A stretch of 64,000 bases of DNA, taken from NCBI GenBank assembly GCA_947283485.1, contig CAMYOU010000004.1, positions 5,558-69,557 of the forward strand. The letters are read 5' to 3'. The position numbers were made by a program, and so were the translations under genes. Below the pieces are notes generated by a model. That model saw only the letters and a list, made by a program, of their open reading frames with translations. It had not been told where the DNA came from and made no database searches. The stretch comes from an uncultured Peptostreptococcaceae bacterium (GTDB lineage: Bacteria > Bacillota > Clostridia > Tissierellales > Peptoniphilaceae). Positions 25,420 to 33,650 of this stretch are shown in pieces. How positions within the stretch are numbered: position 1 is the stretch's first letter; each line of letters begins with the position of its first letter.

Positions 25420-26716
25420 ATTTGTATTTTTTCTGGGTGATGCGTCCGACGGAATGTCTCTTGAGTGCGTCGGTGAGCGGTGCGAGCATGGTGTAATTGC
25501 AGAGGAAGTACGACGGAATGTGCGTCTTTTCCATCTCCTCGATCATCGCCTCGAGGCTTCCCATCTCCGTGCGAATGGCGGGGAGTTTGTCCTCCGCGAC
25601 ACTGAAGAATGCTTCGGCGGCTCCGCCCGTGATAAAGACCGCGCGCAGAGGCGTATCCGCAAGCGTTTCGAGCGCAATCTCCTGAAACCAGGACGTGTCG
25701 AGTCCGTCGGGGACATTGTTGTTTATCCCGAAGAGGATCTGATATGGTTCTTCGAGTTCGCGCAAGAGATCGAGCGTCACGTTCGCGCCGGCGGGGTTCT
25801 TGATGAGTGAGAGAAAGCCCTCTTCGCCGTTAAAATTGAGTCGCACTTTGCGCCCGTGGACGGGTAAGACCGTGCGGATCGCCTCGCGGATGACGGACGG
25901 TTCGATGTCCATTTCGAGTGCCGTGGCGGTCGCGGCAAGCGCGTTGTAGACGACGTAGATCGCTTTCTCGGGCGCCTCATAGCGTTCGCCTGCGAGTTCG
26001 TAATAAGGCGCGTCGATCGTCGCCTTGTAGTCGATCGGAAGTTCGAGCCCGCACGAACAGGAGAAGCGACCGATGTGGTCATAACTCTGCGCCGTATAGA
26101 CGAGTTCTTTCCCGCATGCGGGGCAGATTTCGTCGCGTACCGTGCCCGGGCTCATATTCGCGACGCCGTAGGTGCGCGCATTTTTCCCCGCGTTCTTTGC
26201 GATGTAGACCGCCATCGGATCGTCGCCGTTTGCGATCACGGTCGTCTCCGCCGGGATTTTCTTTACCATTTCCTCCGCGAGTTTTTGCACGGAGCCGAAG
26301 CGGTCGAGTTGATCCGCAAAGAGATTCCCGACGACGATGTAATCGGGCGCGGCGAGTTGTGCCACTTCGTCGATATAGAGTTCGTCCGTCTCAAAAACGG
26401 CGACGTCCGCCTCGACTTGATCCCCGCGAGAAGCCTTGAGAATCGCCGTCGCGATGCCCTGCGGCATATTGGCACCGCCGTCGTTCGTGAGCACGCGTTT
26501 CCCCGCGGCGCGAAAGATCTCCGTGAGCATATGCGTCGTCGTCGTCTTGCCGTTCGTGCCCGTGACAAAAATGACCGTCTTCGGCATTGTGTAGTGCTTG
26601 CCGAAATTCGGATCGAGTCTCAGCGCGAGATAGCCCGGCAGAGCGGTCGATTGTTTTCCTTTGAGTTTGCCAACGGCGATCGCCGTTTTGCCGATGAGTC
26701 GTGCCAGTTTTTTCAT
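25418..26716 (-). CDS. murT: MurT-like Mur ligase (lipid II isoglutaminyl synthase subunit)
   Basis: 432 residues. The ATP-binding loop GTNGKTTTTHM and EFxTDE-like VFETDELYIDEV mark a Mur ligase central domain. A four-Cys ribbon (CPACGKELVY and FSCSCG) and the C-terminal DUF1727 part with NNNVPDGLDTSWF are MurT-specific. MurT works with the glutamine amidotransferase GatD to amidate the D-Glu of lipid II. Here no gatD is adjacent: the gene ends in a convergent terminator and has its own extended -10 promoter and AGGAGGT site. Either gatD is elsewhere or the protein acts differently. Confidence 0.9.
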   Translation of the reverse strand: MKKLARLIGKTAIAVGKLKGKQSTALPGYLALRLDPNFGKHYTMPKTVIFVTGTNGKTTTTHMLTEIFRAAGKRVLTNDGGANMPQGIATAILKASRGDQVEADVAVFETDELYIDEVAQLAAPDYIVVGNLFADQLDRFGSVQKLAEEMVKKIPAETTVIANGDDPMAVYIAKNAGKNARTYGVANMSPGTVRDEICPACGKELVYTAQSYDHIGRFSCSCGLELPIDYKATIDAPYYELAGERYEAPEKAIYVVYNALAATATALEMDIEPSVIREAIRTVLPVHGRKVRLNFNGEEGFLSLIKNPAGANVTLDLLRELEEPYQILFGINNNVPDGLDTSWFQEIALETLADTPLRAVFITGGAAEAFFSVAEDKLPAIRTEMGSLEAMIEEMEKTHIPSYFLCNYTMLAPLTDALKRHSVGRITQKKYK

Positions 26717-26738
26717 AACAACCTCCTAAGAGAACTTC

Positions 26739-26747
26739 ATTATACCA
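26739..26747 (-). promoter_or_regulatory. Extended -10 promoter of murT
   Basis: TGGTATAAT on the minus strand, about 16 bases upstream of the AGGAGGT site; no good -35. Confidence 0.65.
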
Positions 26748-26765
26748 CCGCACGTCAAGAGGCCG

Positions 26766-28364
26766 CTAATCCCGCGGCTTAAAGGTTCGCGGCGCAAAGA
26801 AATACGTCGCGAGAAGGAGAACCGTCGACCACACGAGTGCCACGACGCCGACGATCATGAGGAGCATCGGATTCGTACGAAATTCTTTCGTATAGAAGAC
26901 CCAGCAGGTTACGGACACGATGACATTTGCGATCGTATAGGGCGTCGAGTGCGCTTTCATATCGTAAGTAAACGGCTGGAAAAGCACATAGCATCCGATC
27001 GTGTGGATCGAAAAAAACGCCGCCGAGCCGAGGATGATCCCGTACCATGCCGTCGGCACGGTCGCCGAGAAGAGTTTCCCCGTCACGAAACCGCCCAGAG
27101 CCACGAGTGCCGCGATCGCGAGATTGTACAGAAAGAGCACGCGGAATCTGAGCCAAAACGAGCGCATGACCGCGCTTCGTTTGCGATAGAACGGATGGAC
27201 GAAGAGGAAACGGTCCATCTGTAAGAAGAGTTCGCGCGTGAAATTGTCTCGAAAGAGTACGAGGAGCATGGCATAGAGCCACACGCCCGTGAGCGTAAAG
27301 AGAGTCGCGACATCGACCGTGGCCCCGAAGAAGCTCTGCGCCGCGTAACATCCGACGAGGAGAACCGCGATGCCGATTGCGACGGTCGCGAGACGATTGC
27401 GGAGCGATTTCCGAAACCGCTTGGCATTGCGATGGAAAAAGAGCGCGTGCAGGGCGTCATAGCCGTGCTTGTGCTCGATCCCCGCAGGGACGCTCGCGTC
27501 AAAATCTTTCTCCGTGCGTTCGTTGAGTCCTTGGGTGAGCGTGCCCGTGAGAAATCCCTCGAGATTCGCGCATTCATCCGAGACAAAGAGATCGTAGCGC
27601 GGATAACGCCACAAGAGCATGAACCCGATCCCCATGAGCACGAGTCCCGCGAGGAACATCGGGAGCGAGAAAAACGCCGTGACGACCGGATCGATGACGC
27701 CCATGAGATAGACGATCGTTAGGATGAGCGGCACGAGAATGCTCGGCGCCGTCCACTGCCACGGGAGAGCGCGCTTGCCGACTTTTTCGAGTCTTGCGAG
27801 TTCCACGCGCGTGACGAAGAAACGAAACGCGACGATGAGCGGCAACACATAGAGAAGACGCGTCGAATACGCGGGCGTGATGAGCGATGCCAAAGAAAGC
27901 ACCGCACCGTGATAGAAAAGAAACCGCCACGCACCCCGTAAGACGCGCAATCGACCGTATGCACGCGTATCGCGCACATAGTATTTGTCGACGACATAGA
28001 CGGCCTCATTACCCGTCGCATCGAGCATGGAAAATCCCGTGTTTCCGAGGATCATGAGGAAGAAGAAGATCGGAGCGAAGACCTGAAAATCGATCGGCGC
28101 ATCCCCGAGTCCCGCATGTTTCAAACGCATGAAGCACGCCGCATAGAGGATAGCGTACCAGAGCATGCGTTTCACGAGCTCCTTGAGGACGCGCAGAAAG
28201 CCGTGGATCCATCGCCACGTCGATTTGAGCCCATACGCGCCGAAGATCTCCTCGGGAATGAGATTCTTGACGAGGGGAATCTTTCTGAGCCGATAGAAGA
28301 ACTGATTGACCCCGATGCTTGCACGCACCCGCGCCTCGAGACGCCAGAGTTCAGGCATCTTCAT
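26766..28364 (-). CDS. Uncharacterised ABC transporter membrane protein
   Basis: 532 residues with roughly ten to twelve hydrophobic segments and basic loops (for example RNAKRFRKSLRNRLATV). No periplasmic binding motif or ATPase is present. Its start lies 14 bases inside the end of the ATPase gene at 28351-29046, which makes it the membrane partner of that ATPase. The pattern of a large permease downstream of a single ATPase fits exporters of the ABC-2 type. The sequence resembles no family I can name, and the substrate is unknown. Confidence 0.7.
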   Translation of the reverse strand: MKMPELWRLEARVRASIGVNQFFYRLRKIPLVKNLIPEEIFGAYGLKSTWRWIHGFLRVLKELVKRMLWYAILYAACFMRLKHAGLGDAPIDFQVFAPIFFFLMILGNTGFSMLDATGNEAVYVVDKYYVRDTRAYGRLRVLRGAWRFLFYHGAVLSLASLITPAYSTRLLYVLPLIVAFRFFVTRVELARLEKVGKRALPWQWTAPSILVPLILTIVYLMGVIDPVVTAFFSLPMFLAGLVLMGIGFMLLWRYPRYDLFVSDECANLEGFLTGTLTQGLNERTEKDFDASVPAGIEHKHGYDALHALFFHRNAKRFRKSLRNRLATVAIGIAVLLVGCYAAQSFFGATVDVATLFTLTGVWLYAMLLVLFRDNFTRELFLQMDRFLFVHPFYRKRSAVMRSFWLRFRVLFLYNLAIAALVALGGFVTGKLFSATVPTAWYGIILGSAAFFSIHTIGCYVLFQPFTYDMKAHSTPYTIANVIVSVTCWVFYTKEFRTNPMLLMIVGVVALVWSTVLLLATYFFAPRTFKPRD

Positions 28365-29046
28365 TCTCCGTGAGGAGCGCGACGATGTCCTCCTCGTCGT
28401 AGTTCGATGCGCCCGTGAGGCTCTCCAACGACTCCGTCACGCCGTGGCGCAAGAGGACGATTTCGTCGCAGAGGGAGCGCGCGAGATCGAGGATATGCGT
28501 CGAAACCATGAGGATCGTGTCGTCCTTACGTCGGCGCAGGAATTTTTTGATCTCCTCTGCCGCCACGACGTCAAGACTCGTGAGCGGTTCGTCGAGGAGC
28601 AAAATCTTCGGCTCGAGGATTGCCATCGCCATGAGATTGATCTTCGATTTCATGCCGTGCGAATACTCGACGATGAGTCGGTCCGCGTCTTCAAGCTGGA
28701 ACTGAAACGTCGCAAAGAGCGCGTCGAGATCGACGTCTTTCTTCTCGACATCGCAGAGAAATCGGAGAAATTCGCGCCCCGTGAGAAACGACGGCAACAC
28801 GGGTTGCGATTGCACGAGTCCAACGTCCTCTGGAACGAGGGGTCTCGTGACGCCGTCTTCCGTGATCGTCATTTCGCCCGCATTCGCGGCGATTTCACCC
28901 GCGAGGACGCGAAAGAGCGTCGTCTTCCCCGCGCCGTTGCGCCCGAGAAGACCGTAGATCTTCCCCGTCTCGAGCGTCAGCGTCGCGCCTCTTAAAACTT
29001 CTTTTTCGTCAAAATGTTTTTCGATTCCTTGGAAATAGACGTTCAT
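28351..29046 (-). CDS. ABC transporter ATPase
   Basis: 231-residue stand-alone ATPase. Walker A is LLGRNGAGKTTL, the signature YSHGMKSKINL, Walker B ILLLDEPLTSLD and the switch His lies in VSTHIL. The YSxGM form of the signature is typical of ABC-2-type exporter ATPases. Its ATG overlaps the stop codon of the amidohydrolase gene (ATGA) and its 3-prime end overlaps the permease gene. The three genes are therefore translationally coupled. Confidence 0.9.
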   Translation of the reverse strand: MNVYFQGIEKHFDEKEVLRGATLTLETGKIYGLLGRNGAGKTTLFRVLAGEIAANAGEMTITEDGVTRPLVPEDVGLVQSQPVLPSFLTGREFLRFLCDVEKKDVDLDALFATFQFQLEDADRLIVEYSHGMKSKINLMAMAILEPKILLLDEPLTSLDVVAAEEIKKFLRRRKDDTILMVSTHILDLARSLCDEIVLLRHGVTESLESLTGASNYDEEDIVALLTENEDA

Positions 29047-30191
29047 GCTTCTTTCCCGACGGCGACTTTCCCTTCGACGAAGACCATCGCGGGTTTCGCG
29101 TCGATCTCGTGCATGGGATCGCCCTTCCAGAGGACGACGTCCGCGGATTTTCCGACTTCGAGCGTGCCGACAAGCGCGTCGATTCCGAGAATTTCCGCCG
29201 GATTCTTGGTGATCGATTTCCACGCTTCGTCCTCGTCCATGCCGGAGTCCACGGCAAACGCGGCGCACATGGCGAGATGTCGCTCGGGAATGACGGGCGC
29301 GTCCGTGATGATCGCGACTTTCATCCCGGCTTTGGCGAGAATGCCCGGCGTCTTAAAGGTCTTGTGCGTGAGCTCGACTTTGGAACGACTCCCGAACGTG
29401 GGCCCCACAAGCGCGGGATAGGGTTCGCGCATGAGATCCTCGACGATGAGATGCCCCTCCGTGCAGTGATCGAGCGTGAGATCGAGATCGAATTCCTTGG
29501 TGATGCGGATCGCGGTGAAGATGTCGTCTGCGCGGTGTGCGTGCGCTTTGAGCGGCATTTCGCGGCGCAAGACGGGGAGGAGCGCCTCGAGTTTATCGTC
29601 AAAAGCGACGTCCTTGCCGGCATCTTTTTTCGCGAGATATTCCTTCGCGCGCATGAGAATCCCGCGGATCATCGCCGCCGTCATCATGCGCGTGCGCGGC
29701 GCTTTGCCCTCTTTGCCGTAGCAACGTTTGGGATTTTCGCCGAACGCGATCTTCATCGCCGCCGGAGCGCGGACGATCATATCGTCGATGCGATGTCCGA
29801 GCGTGCGCACGACGGCAAATGTCCCGCCCATGCAATTCGCACTGCCGGGGCCCGTCATGACCATCGTGACACCGCCCTCGAGTGCCTCTCGGAACGCATC
29901 GTCTCGGGGATTGATCGCGTCGATTGCGCGGAGCTGGGGTGTCAGGGGATCGGTGAGTTCGTTCCCGTCATCGCCCTCGTAGCCGATATTCTCCTCCCAC
30001 ATGCCGAGATGCGAGTGGGCGTCGATGAGTCCCGGCGTGAGGAGCGCACCCTCGGCGTCGATCGTCTCCACGCCCTCGGGGATCTCGACGGATGCTCCCA
30101 CCGCCGTAATTTTGCCTTCGTTCATAACAAGCGTACCCGTGAAGACTTCTTCCGTCATCGTGCGGATCCGCGCATTCGTAATTGCAATCAT
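29043..30191 (-). CDS. Metal-dependent amidohydrolase (imidazolonepropionase-like)
   Basis: 382 residues of the amidohydrolase superfamily. The first metal motif is GLIDAHSHLGM. Further ligands are the His in LKAHAHRADD, DHCTEGH, and the late Asp in AIITDAPVIPE. N- and C-terminal beta-sandwich parts (LTPGLIDAH, and GKSADVVLWKGDP) match the imidazolonepropionase/prolidase-like branch. The substrate is unclear; such enzymes cleave cyclic amides or peptide-like bonds. AAAGGAGG precedes the ATG. It starts an operon with an ABC ATPase and permease, which could export or import its substrate or product. Confidence 0.85.
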   Translation of the reverse strand: MIAITNARIRTMTEEVFTGTLVMNEGKITAVGASVEIPEGVETIDAEGALLTPGLIDAHSHLGMWEENIGYEGDDGNELTDPLTPQLRAIDAINPRDDAFREALEGGVTMVMTGPGSANCMGGTFAVVRTLGHRIDDMIVRAPAAMKIAFGENPKRCYGKEGKAPRTRMMTAAMIRGILMRAKEYLAKKDAGKDVAFDDKLEALLPVLRREMPLKAHAHRADDIFTAIRITKEFDLDLTLDHCTEGHLIVEDLMREPYPALVGPTFGSRSKVELTHKTFKTPGILAKAGMKVAIITDAPVIPERHLAMCAAFAVDSGMDEDEAWKSITKNPAEILGIDALVGTLEVGKSADVVLWKGDPMHEIDAKPAMVFVEGKVAVGKEA

Positions 30192-30306
30192 CGTTTGCCT
30201 CCTTTAACATTTCTTCCCACAGTATAACAAATTTTTCCGTACATCACCGTTCTTCTCAAAATCGTCGCCTTATGATACGATAAGGACGGTTTGATTAAAG
30301 GAGACC

Positions 30307-30732
30307 ATGATGAAAATTTTAATGAGTGCCTGTCTCTTGGGAGAGAAATGTACATACAAGGGCACAGCGAATCCCATCCCGGACCTTTCGGATCGAAGTA
30401 CGTTTGTCCCGTGTTGTCCCGAGGTCATGGGCGGTCTCGCCATTCCGCGCAAACCTGCGGAAATCGTCGGGGACCGCGTCGTCACGGAGGACGGCACCGA
30501 TGTCACGGAAGCGTATCTCGAAGGCGCGCGTCGCTCCGTCGAGCTTGCGAAACGGGAAGGCGTCGCTTTTGCCGTCATGAAATCCAAGAGCCCGTCCTGC
30601 GGCAAAGGAAAAATCTACGACGGCACATTTACCCACACGCTCATCCCGGGAGACGGGATCGCCGTGCGCGCCTTACGCGAAGCGGGGATCGAAGTCCTCA
30701 CGGAAGAAGAATATAGAGAGGAGTCGTTATGA
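30307..30732 (+). CDS. DUF523 / TudS-like protein
   Basis: 141 residues. Conserved cysteine motifs are SACLLGEKCTYKG near the N-terminus, VPCCPEVMGGL, and KSKSPSCGKGKIYDG. These are the marks of DUF523, whose characterised members are thiouracil desulfurases (TudS) holding a [4Fe-4S] cluster. A role in removing or salvaging thio-bases is therefore possible. ATGATG follows GGAGACC. Its last bases overlap the ATG of the next gene (ATGA), so the two are translated together. Confidence 0.85.
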   Translation: MMKILMSACLLGEKCTYKGTANPIPDLSDRSTFVPCCPEVMGGLAIPRKPAEIVGDRVVTEDGTDVTEAYLEGARRSVELAKREGVAFAVMKSKSPSCGKGKIYDGTFTHTLIPGDGIAVRALREAGIEVLTEEEYREESL

Positions 30733-31511
30733 CCATCACACCCGAAATGAAAAAAAAGAACGCTCAAAAGCTCGTCGCATACATCATCGCACTCTCGGTG
30801 TTTACGCTCGTCGGTTGGGGCATACCCGCCTTTCTCAAGATTCAATTTCTTCATTTGACCGCATCCGCGTACATCCCGCTCTATCTCATCGGAGCGGCGG
30901 CACCGACTCTCGCAGCAGCGGTCCTCGGAAAAGAAGAACGCGATACGATGCGATCGGAACTCAAGCACTCCGGCACCAAGCGATTCTTCTTCGCGTTCCC
31001 CGTGCTTCTCTTCGTCCACTTTGCACTGCATGCCATCCGCGGCTACGCTTCTATGTTAAGTCCCAAAGAATTTTGGCTCTCCTACGTGACGCTCTTTGTC
31101 GGCGGACTCATGAGTGAACTCGGATACATGAGCGTCCTGCGCCCGATCCTCGAAACGAGATCCGGCTATACGAAAGGTCTCTTGGCGCTCGGACTCATCC
31201 GCTCGCTCTGGTATCTGCCGATCGTCTACATGCCCGGCACACCGATCGATGCTCTCCAATACGTGTGGTTCTGCGCCGCCGTCGTCGGTGTGAACTATCT
31301 TATCTACGTCGTCTACGGTGTCACGGAATCCGTACGCCTCGCATCCCTCTTCCACGCACTCCTCATCCCGCTCTCGCTCCTTTTCATGGCGCGACAGGAC
31401 TATTACCTCGCGATCTTCGCGGCGGCGGAATTTGTCATCGGTCGCTCGCTCTATCTAAGCGTCGAGGAGAAGAAAAAAGTCGAACGACAAAAAGAACGCT
31501 TTCGCAGTTAA
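30729..31511 (+). CDS. CPBP-family intramembrane protein with degraded catalytic motifs
   Basis: 260 residues, seven or eight hydrophobic segments. The layout matches CPBP (CAAX protease and bacteriocin-processing) proteins: motif 1 is at SELGYMSVLRPIL, motif 2 at LIRSLWYLPIVY and motif 3 at ASLFHALLI. Motif 1 normally reads EExxxR, but here the first Glu is Ser129 and the Arg is Met134. Motif 2 normally has FxxxH/WHLP, but here the His is Tyr162. Only Glu130 and His209 remain. The protein is probably not a protease. It is coupled to the DUF523 gene and followed by a strong terminator. Confidence 0.75.
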   Translation: MTITPEMKKKNAQKLVAYIIALSVFTLVGWGIPAFLKIQFLHLTASAYIPLYLIGAAAPTLAAAVLGKEERDTMRSELKHSGTKRFFFAFPVLLFVHFALHAIRGYASMLSPKEFWLSYVTLFVGGLMSELGYMSVLRPILETRSGYTKGLLALGLIRSLWYLPIVYMPGTPIDALQYVWFCAAVVGVNYLIYVVYGVTESVRLASLFHALLIPLSLLFMARQDYYLAIFAAAEFVIGRSLYLSVEEKKKVERQKERFRS

Positions 31512-31522
31512 GCGAATCCTTG

Positions 31523-31550
31523 CCGACGGCATCGTGCCGTCGGTTTTTTT
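31523..31550 (+). terminator. Terminator of the DUF523-CPBP pair
   Basis: CCGACGGCA-TCG-TGCCGTCGG is a perfect 9-bp stem followed by seven T residues. Confidence 0.95.
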
Positions 31551-31654
31551 GTGCCTGCATCTCATTGCGCCGCAAAAAGGAAAAACATACGTCCGCTTGC
31601 GCCCCATCTCGCGGATGCACCAATCGCTCTACCGTGCTAAATTCCACACTTTCA

Positions 31655-31884
31655 ATCATATCCATTCAAAACTTTTTATAATTTTCATTGTATTTGTTTT
31701 CCTTATATTCATTTTATCTGGTTATTTATCCTATTTTACTTTTTCCTGTTAGCAGAAAACAGTGCCATCGTTTTTGTTTATTTTTTGTTGTTTTTGTCAT
31801 TTCAAACGTTTTCATCTATGATGTCTTGTATTTTCGTTGGGATATTTATAGAACTTTTTTATATGCTTTTTATTTCCTTTTTAC
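31655..31884 (+). other. T-rich, gene-free region upstream of the opp operon
   Basis: No credible gene lies between 31551 and 31953. Bases 31681-31860 contain 47 G+C out of 180 by direct count (26 per cent), with many T4-T7 runs on the plus strand, while flanking genes are about half G+C. It ends at the opp promoter. It could be a curved or UP-like activating region, or inserted DNA. Confidence 0.75.
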
Positions 31885-31913
31885 TTGCATAATGAAACCC
31901 GAGATGGTATGAT
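31885..31913 (+). promoter_or_regulatory. Promoter of the oppABCDF operon
   Basis: TTGCAT (31885-31890), 17 bases, TATGAT (31908-31913), at the downstream edge of the T-rich region. Confidence 0.7.
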
Positions 31914-31953
31914 AGGAAAAATTATTTCATGGCTCAGCCAAAAGGAGGTTCGT

Positions 31954-33573
31954 ATGAAACGCTCATTCAAACTCATCACCATCTTGATGGCACTTCTCTT
32001 CGTCTCGTGCGGCGGCTCCTCAGACGCACCGGCGAGCGGAGAATCCGGTTCCGCCGGCGGGGAGAACAAACTCGTCGTCAGCAAGAACGCGGATCTCACC
32101 AGCATGGATCCACAGCTTGCAACGGACGGTCTCTCGTTCGAAGCGATCGCGTCGTGCATCGAAGGTCTCTATCAATTCGATGAGCACTCCGTGCCGCAAC
32201 CCGCACTCGCGGAGAGTTACGAAGAATCCGACGATCATCTCACGTGGACATTCCATCTGAGAGATGCCAAGTGGTCGAACGGCGATCCCGTGACCGCGGA
32301 CGACTTCGTCTACGGTTGGCAACGTCTCGGCACGATCGGTTCCGAATACAGCTACATGCTCGAGGTTGCCGGCGTCAAGAACGGCGCGGCGGTTTCGCAG
32401 GGGAAAATGCCTGCGGAAGAACTCGGCGTACGTGCCGTCGACGCGAAGACTTTCGAAGTCACGCTCGAACGTCCCGTTCCTTTCTTCCTGAAACTCATGG
32501 TCTTCCCGAGTTTCTATCCCGCAAACAAAGCGTTCGTCGAAGCGCAGGGCGCGGAATACGGACTTTCTCCCGAGAAGACGCTCTACTGCGGACCGTTCAT
32601 CTGGAAAGAATGGTTCTCCGGCTCAAGTTTCCTCCTCGAAAAGAACCCCGACTACTGGGATAAAGACGCGGTGAAGCTCGACGCGATCGAGTTCAAAGTT
32701 GCGCTCGACCCGCAATCAGCCGTCCTCGACTACGAGAGCGGTTCGACCGATTACGTTGCGCTCATGGGCGAACTTGTGAGCCGCTACGAATCCGATCCCG
32801 GCTACAACAAGCAACTCGGCAGTTATCTCTGGTACCTCGAGTGGAATCACTCGACAGGCAAATTCAACGACAATATTTTGAAAGCCGTCTCCCTCGCCTT
32901 TAACCGCGAGCAGATTGCCGACAATGTCCTACAGGACGGATCCATCCCCGCGTACTTCTTCGTTCCGCGCAAACTTGCATTTGATGAAAGCGGCAAAGAT
33001 TTCCGCGACAACGACAATATTTATTTCCAAGGCGGCAAAGAAGAAGCCGTGAAGTATTGGGAAGCTGCAAAAGAAGAAATGGGCAGCGATACCTTTACCT
33101 TTGAACTTCTCTTCGAGGACAGCGAGCAATCCAAGAAAGTCGCCGAGTTCTTAAAGAGCGAGATCGAGGGCACGCTTCCCGGCATGACCGTGGAACTCAA
33201 GAGTCAGCCGAAGAAGACACGTCTCCAGCTCATGAACGAGAAGAAATTCGAATGCGTCCTCACGCGTTGGGGTCCCGACTACGCGGATCCGATGACCTAT
33301 CTCGAACTCTACGAGTCGACGCAAGATCGCGGCGGCTACAAGAACCCCGCTTTTGACGAAATGATGCAAAAGGCAAAATCGGGCACCATGGATCCCAAGG
33401 ATCGCTGGAAGCTCCTGATCGAAGCGGAAGCACTCCTGTGTAACGACCCCAAGGGTCCCGTCGGCGTCTATCAGACCGGTGCGGCGGAACTCTGGAATAC
33501 CGCGGTACACGGCTATATCAACAACACCGTCGGCGTTCCGTATCTCTACAAATCCTGCACCGTCGACAAATAA
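31954..33573 (+). CDS. oppA: Oligopeptide-binding lipoprotein OppA
   Basis: Extracellular binding lipoprotein of the downstream importer, 539 residues, normal for OppA. The signal peptide MKRSFKLITILMALLFVSC carries the lipobox with Cys19. Core motifs include LTSMDPQLATDG, WTFHLRDAKWSNGDPVTADDF, YCGPFIWKEW and VLTRWGPDYADPMTYLELYES, the last being typical of OppA. AAAGGAGG precedes the ATG at 31954; the longer in-frame start is unsupported. A hairpin separates it from oppB, which would raise its mRNA level above that of the permeases. Confidence 0.95.
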   Translation: MKRSFKLITILMALLFVSCGGSSDAPASGESGSAGGENKLVVSKNADLTSMDPQLATDGLSFEAIASCIEGLYQFDEHSVPQPALAESYEESDDHLTWTFHLRDAKWSNGDPVTADDFVYGWQRLGTIGSEYSYMLEVAGVKNGAAVSQGKMPAEELGVRAVDAKTFEVTLERPVPFFLKLMVFPSFYPANKAFVEAQGAEYGLSPEKTLYCGPFIWKEWFSGSSFLLEKNPDYWDKDAVKLDAIEFKVALDPQSAVLDYESGSTDYVALMGELVSRYESDPGYNKQLGSYLWYLEWNHSTGKFNDNILKAVSLAFNREQIADNVLQDGSIPAYFFVPRKLAFDESGKDFRDNDNIYFQGGKEEAVKYWEAAKEEMGSDTFTFELLFEDSEQSKKVAEFLKSEIEGTLPGMTVELKSQPKKTRLQLMNEKKFECVLTRWGPDYADPMTYLELYESTQDRGGYKNPAFDEMMQKAKSGTMDPKDRWKLLIEAEALLCNDPKGPVGVYQTGAAELWNTAVHGYINNTVGVPYLYKSCTVDK

Positions 33574-33607
33574 AGTTCATCCGTGAAAGCACGCATGAAT
33601 CACACAA

Positions 33608-33632
33608 AAAGAGGGGATCCGATCCCCTCTTT
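33608..33632 (+). terminator. oppA-oppB intercistronic hairpin (partial terminator)
   Basis: AAAGAGGGGATC and GATCCCCTCTTT form a near-perfect palindrome around one base. Only TTT follows, so it is better seen as an attenuator or 3-prime stabiliser than a full stop. Confidence 0.65.
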
Positions 33633-33650
33633 GATTATAAGGAGTACATC

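Noticed and set aside
29109..30227. 372-codon frame opposite the amidohydrolase
   Set aside because: Antisense to a protein with intact metal-binding motifs; no ribosome site.
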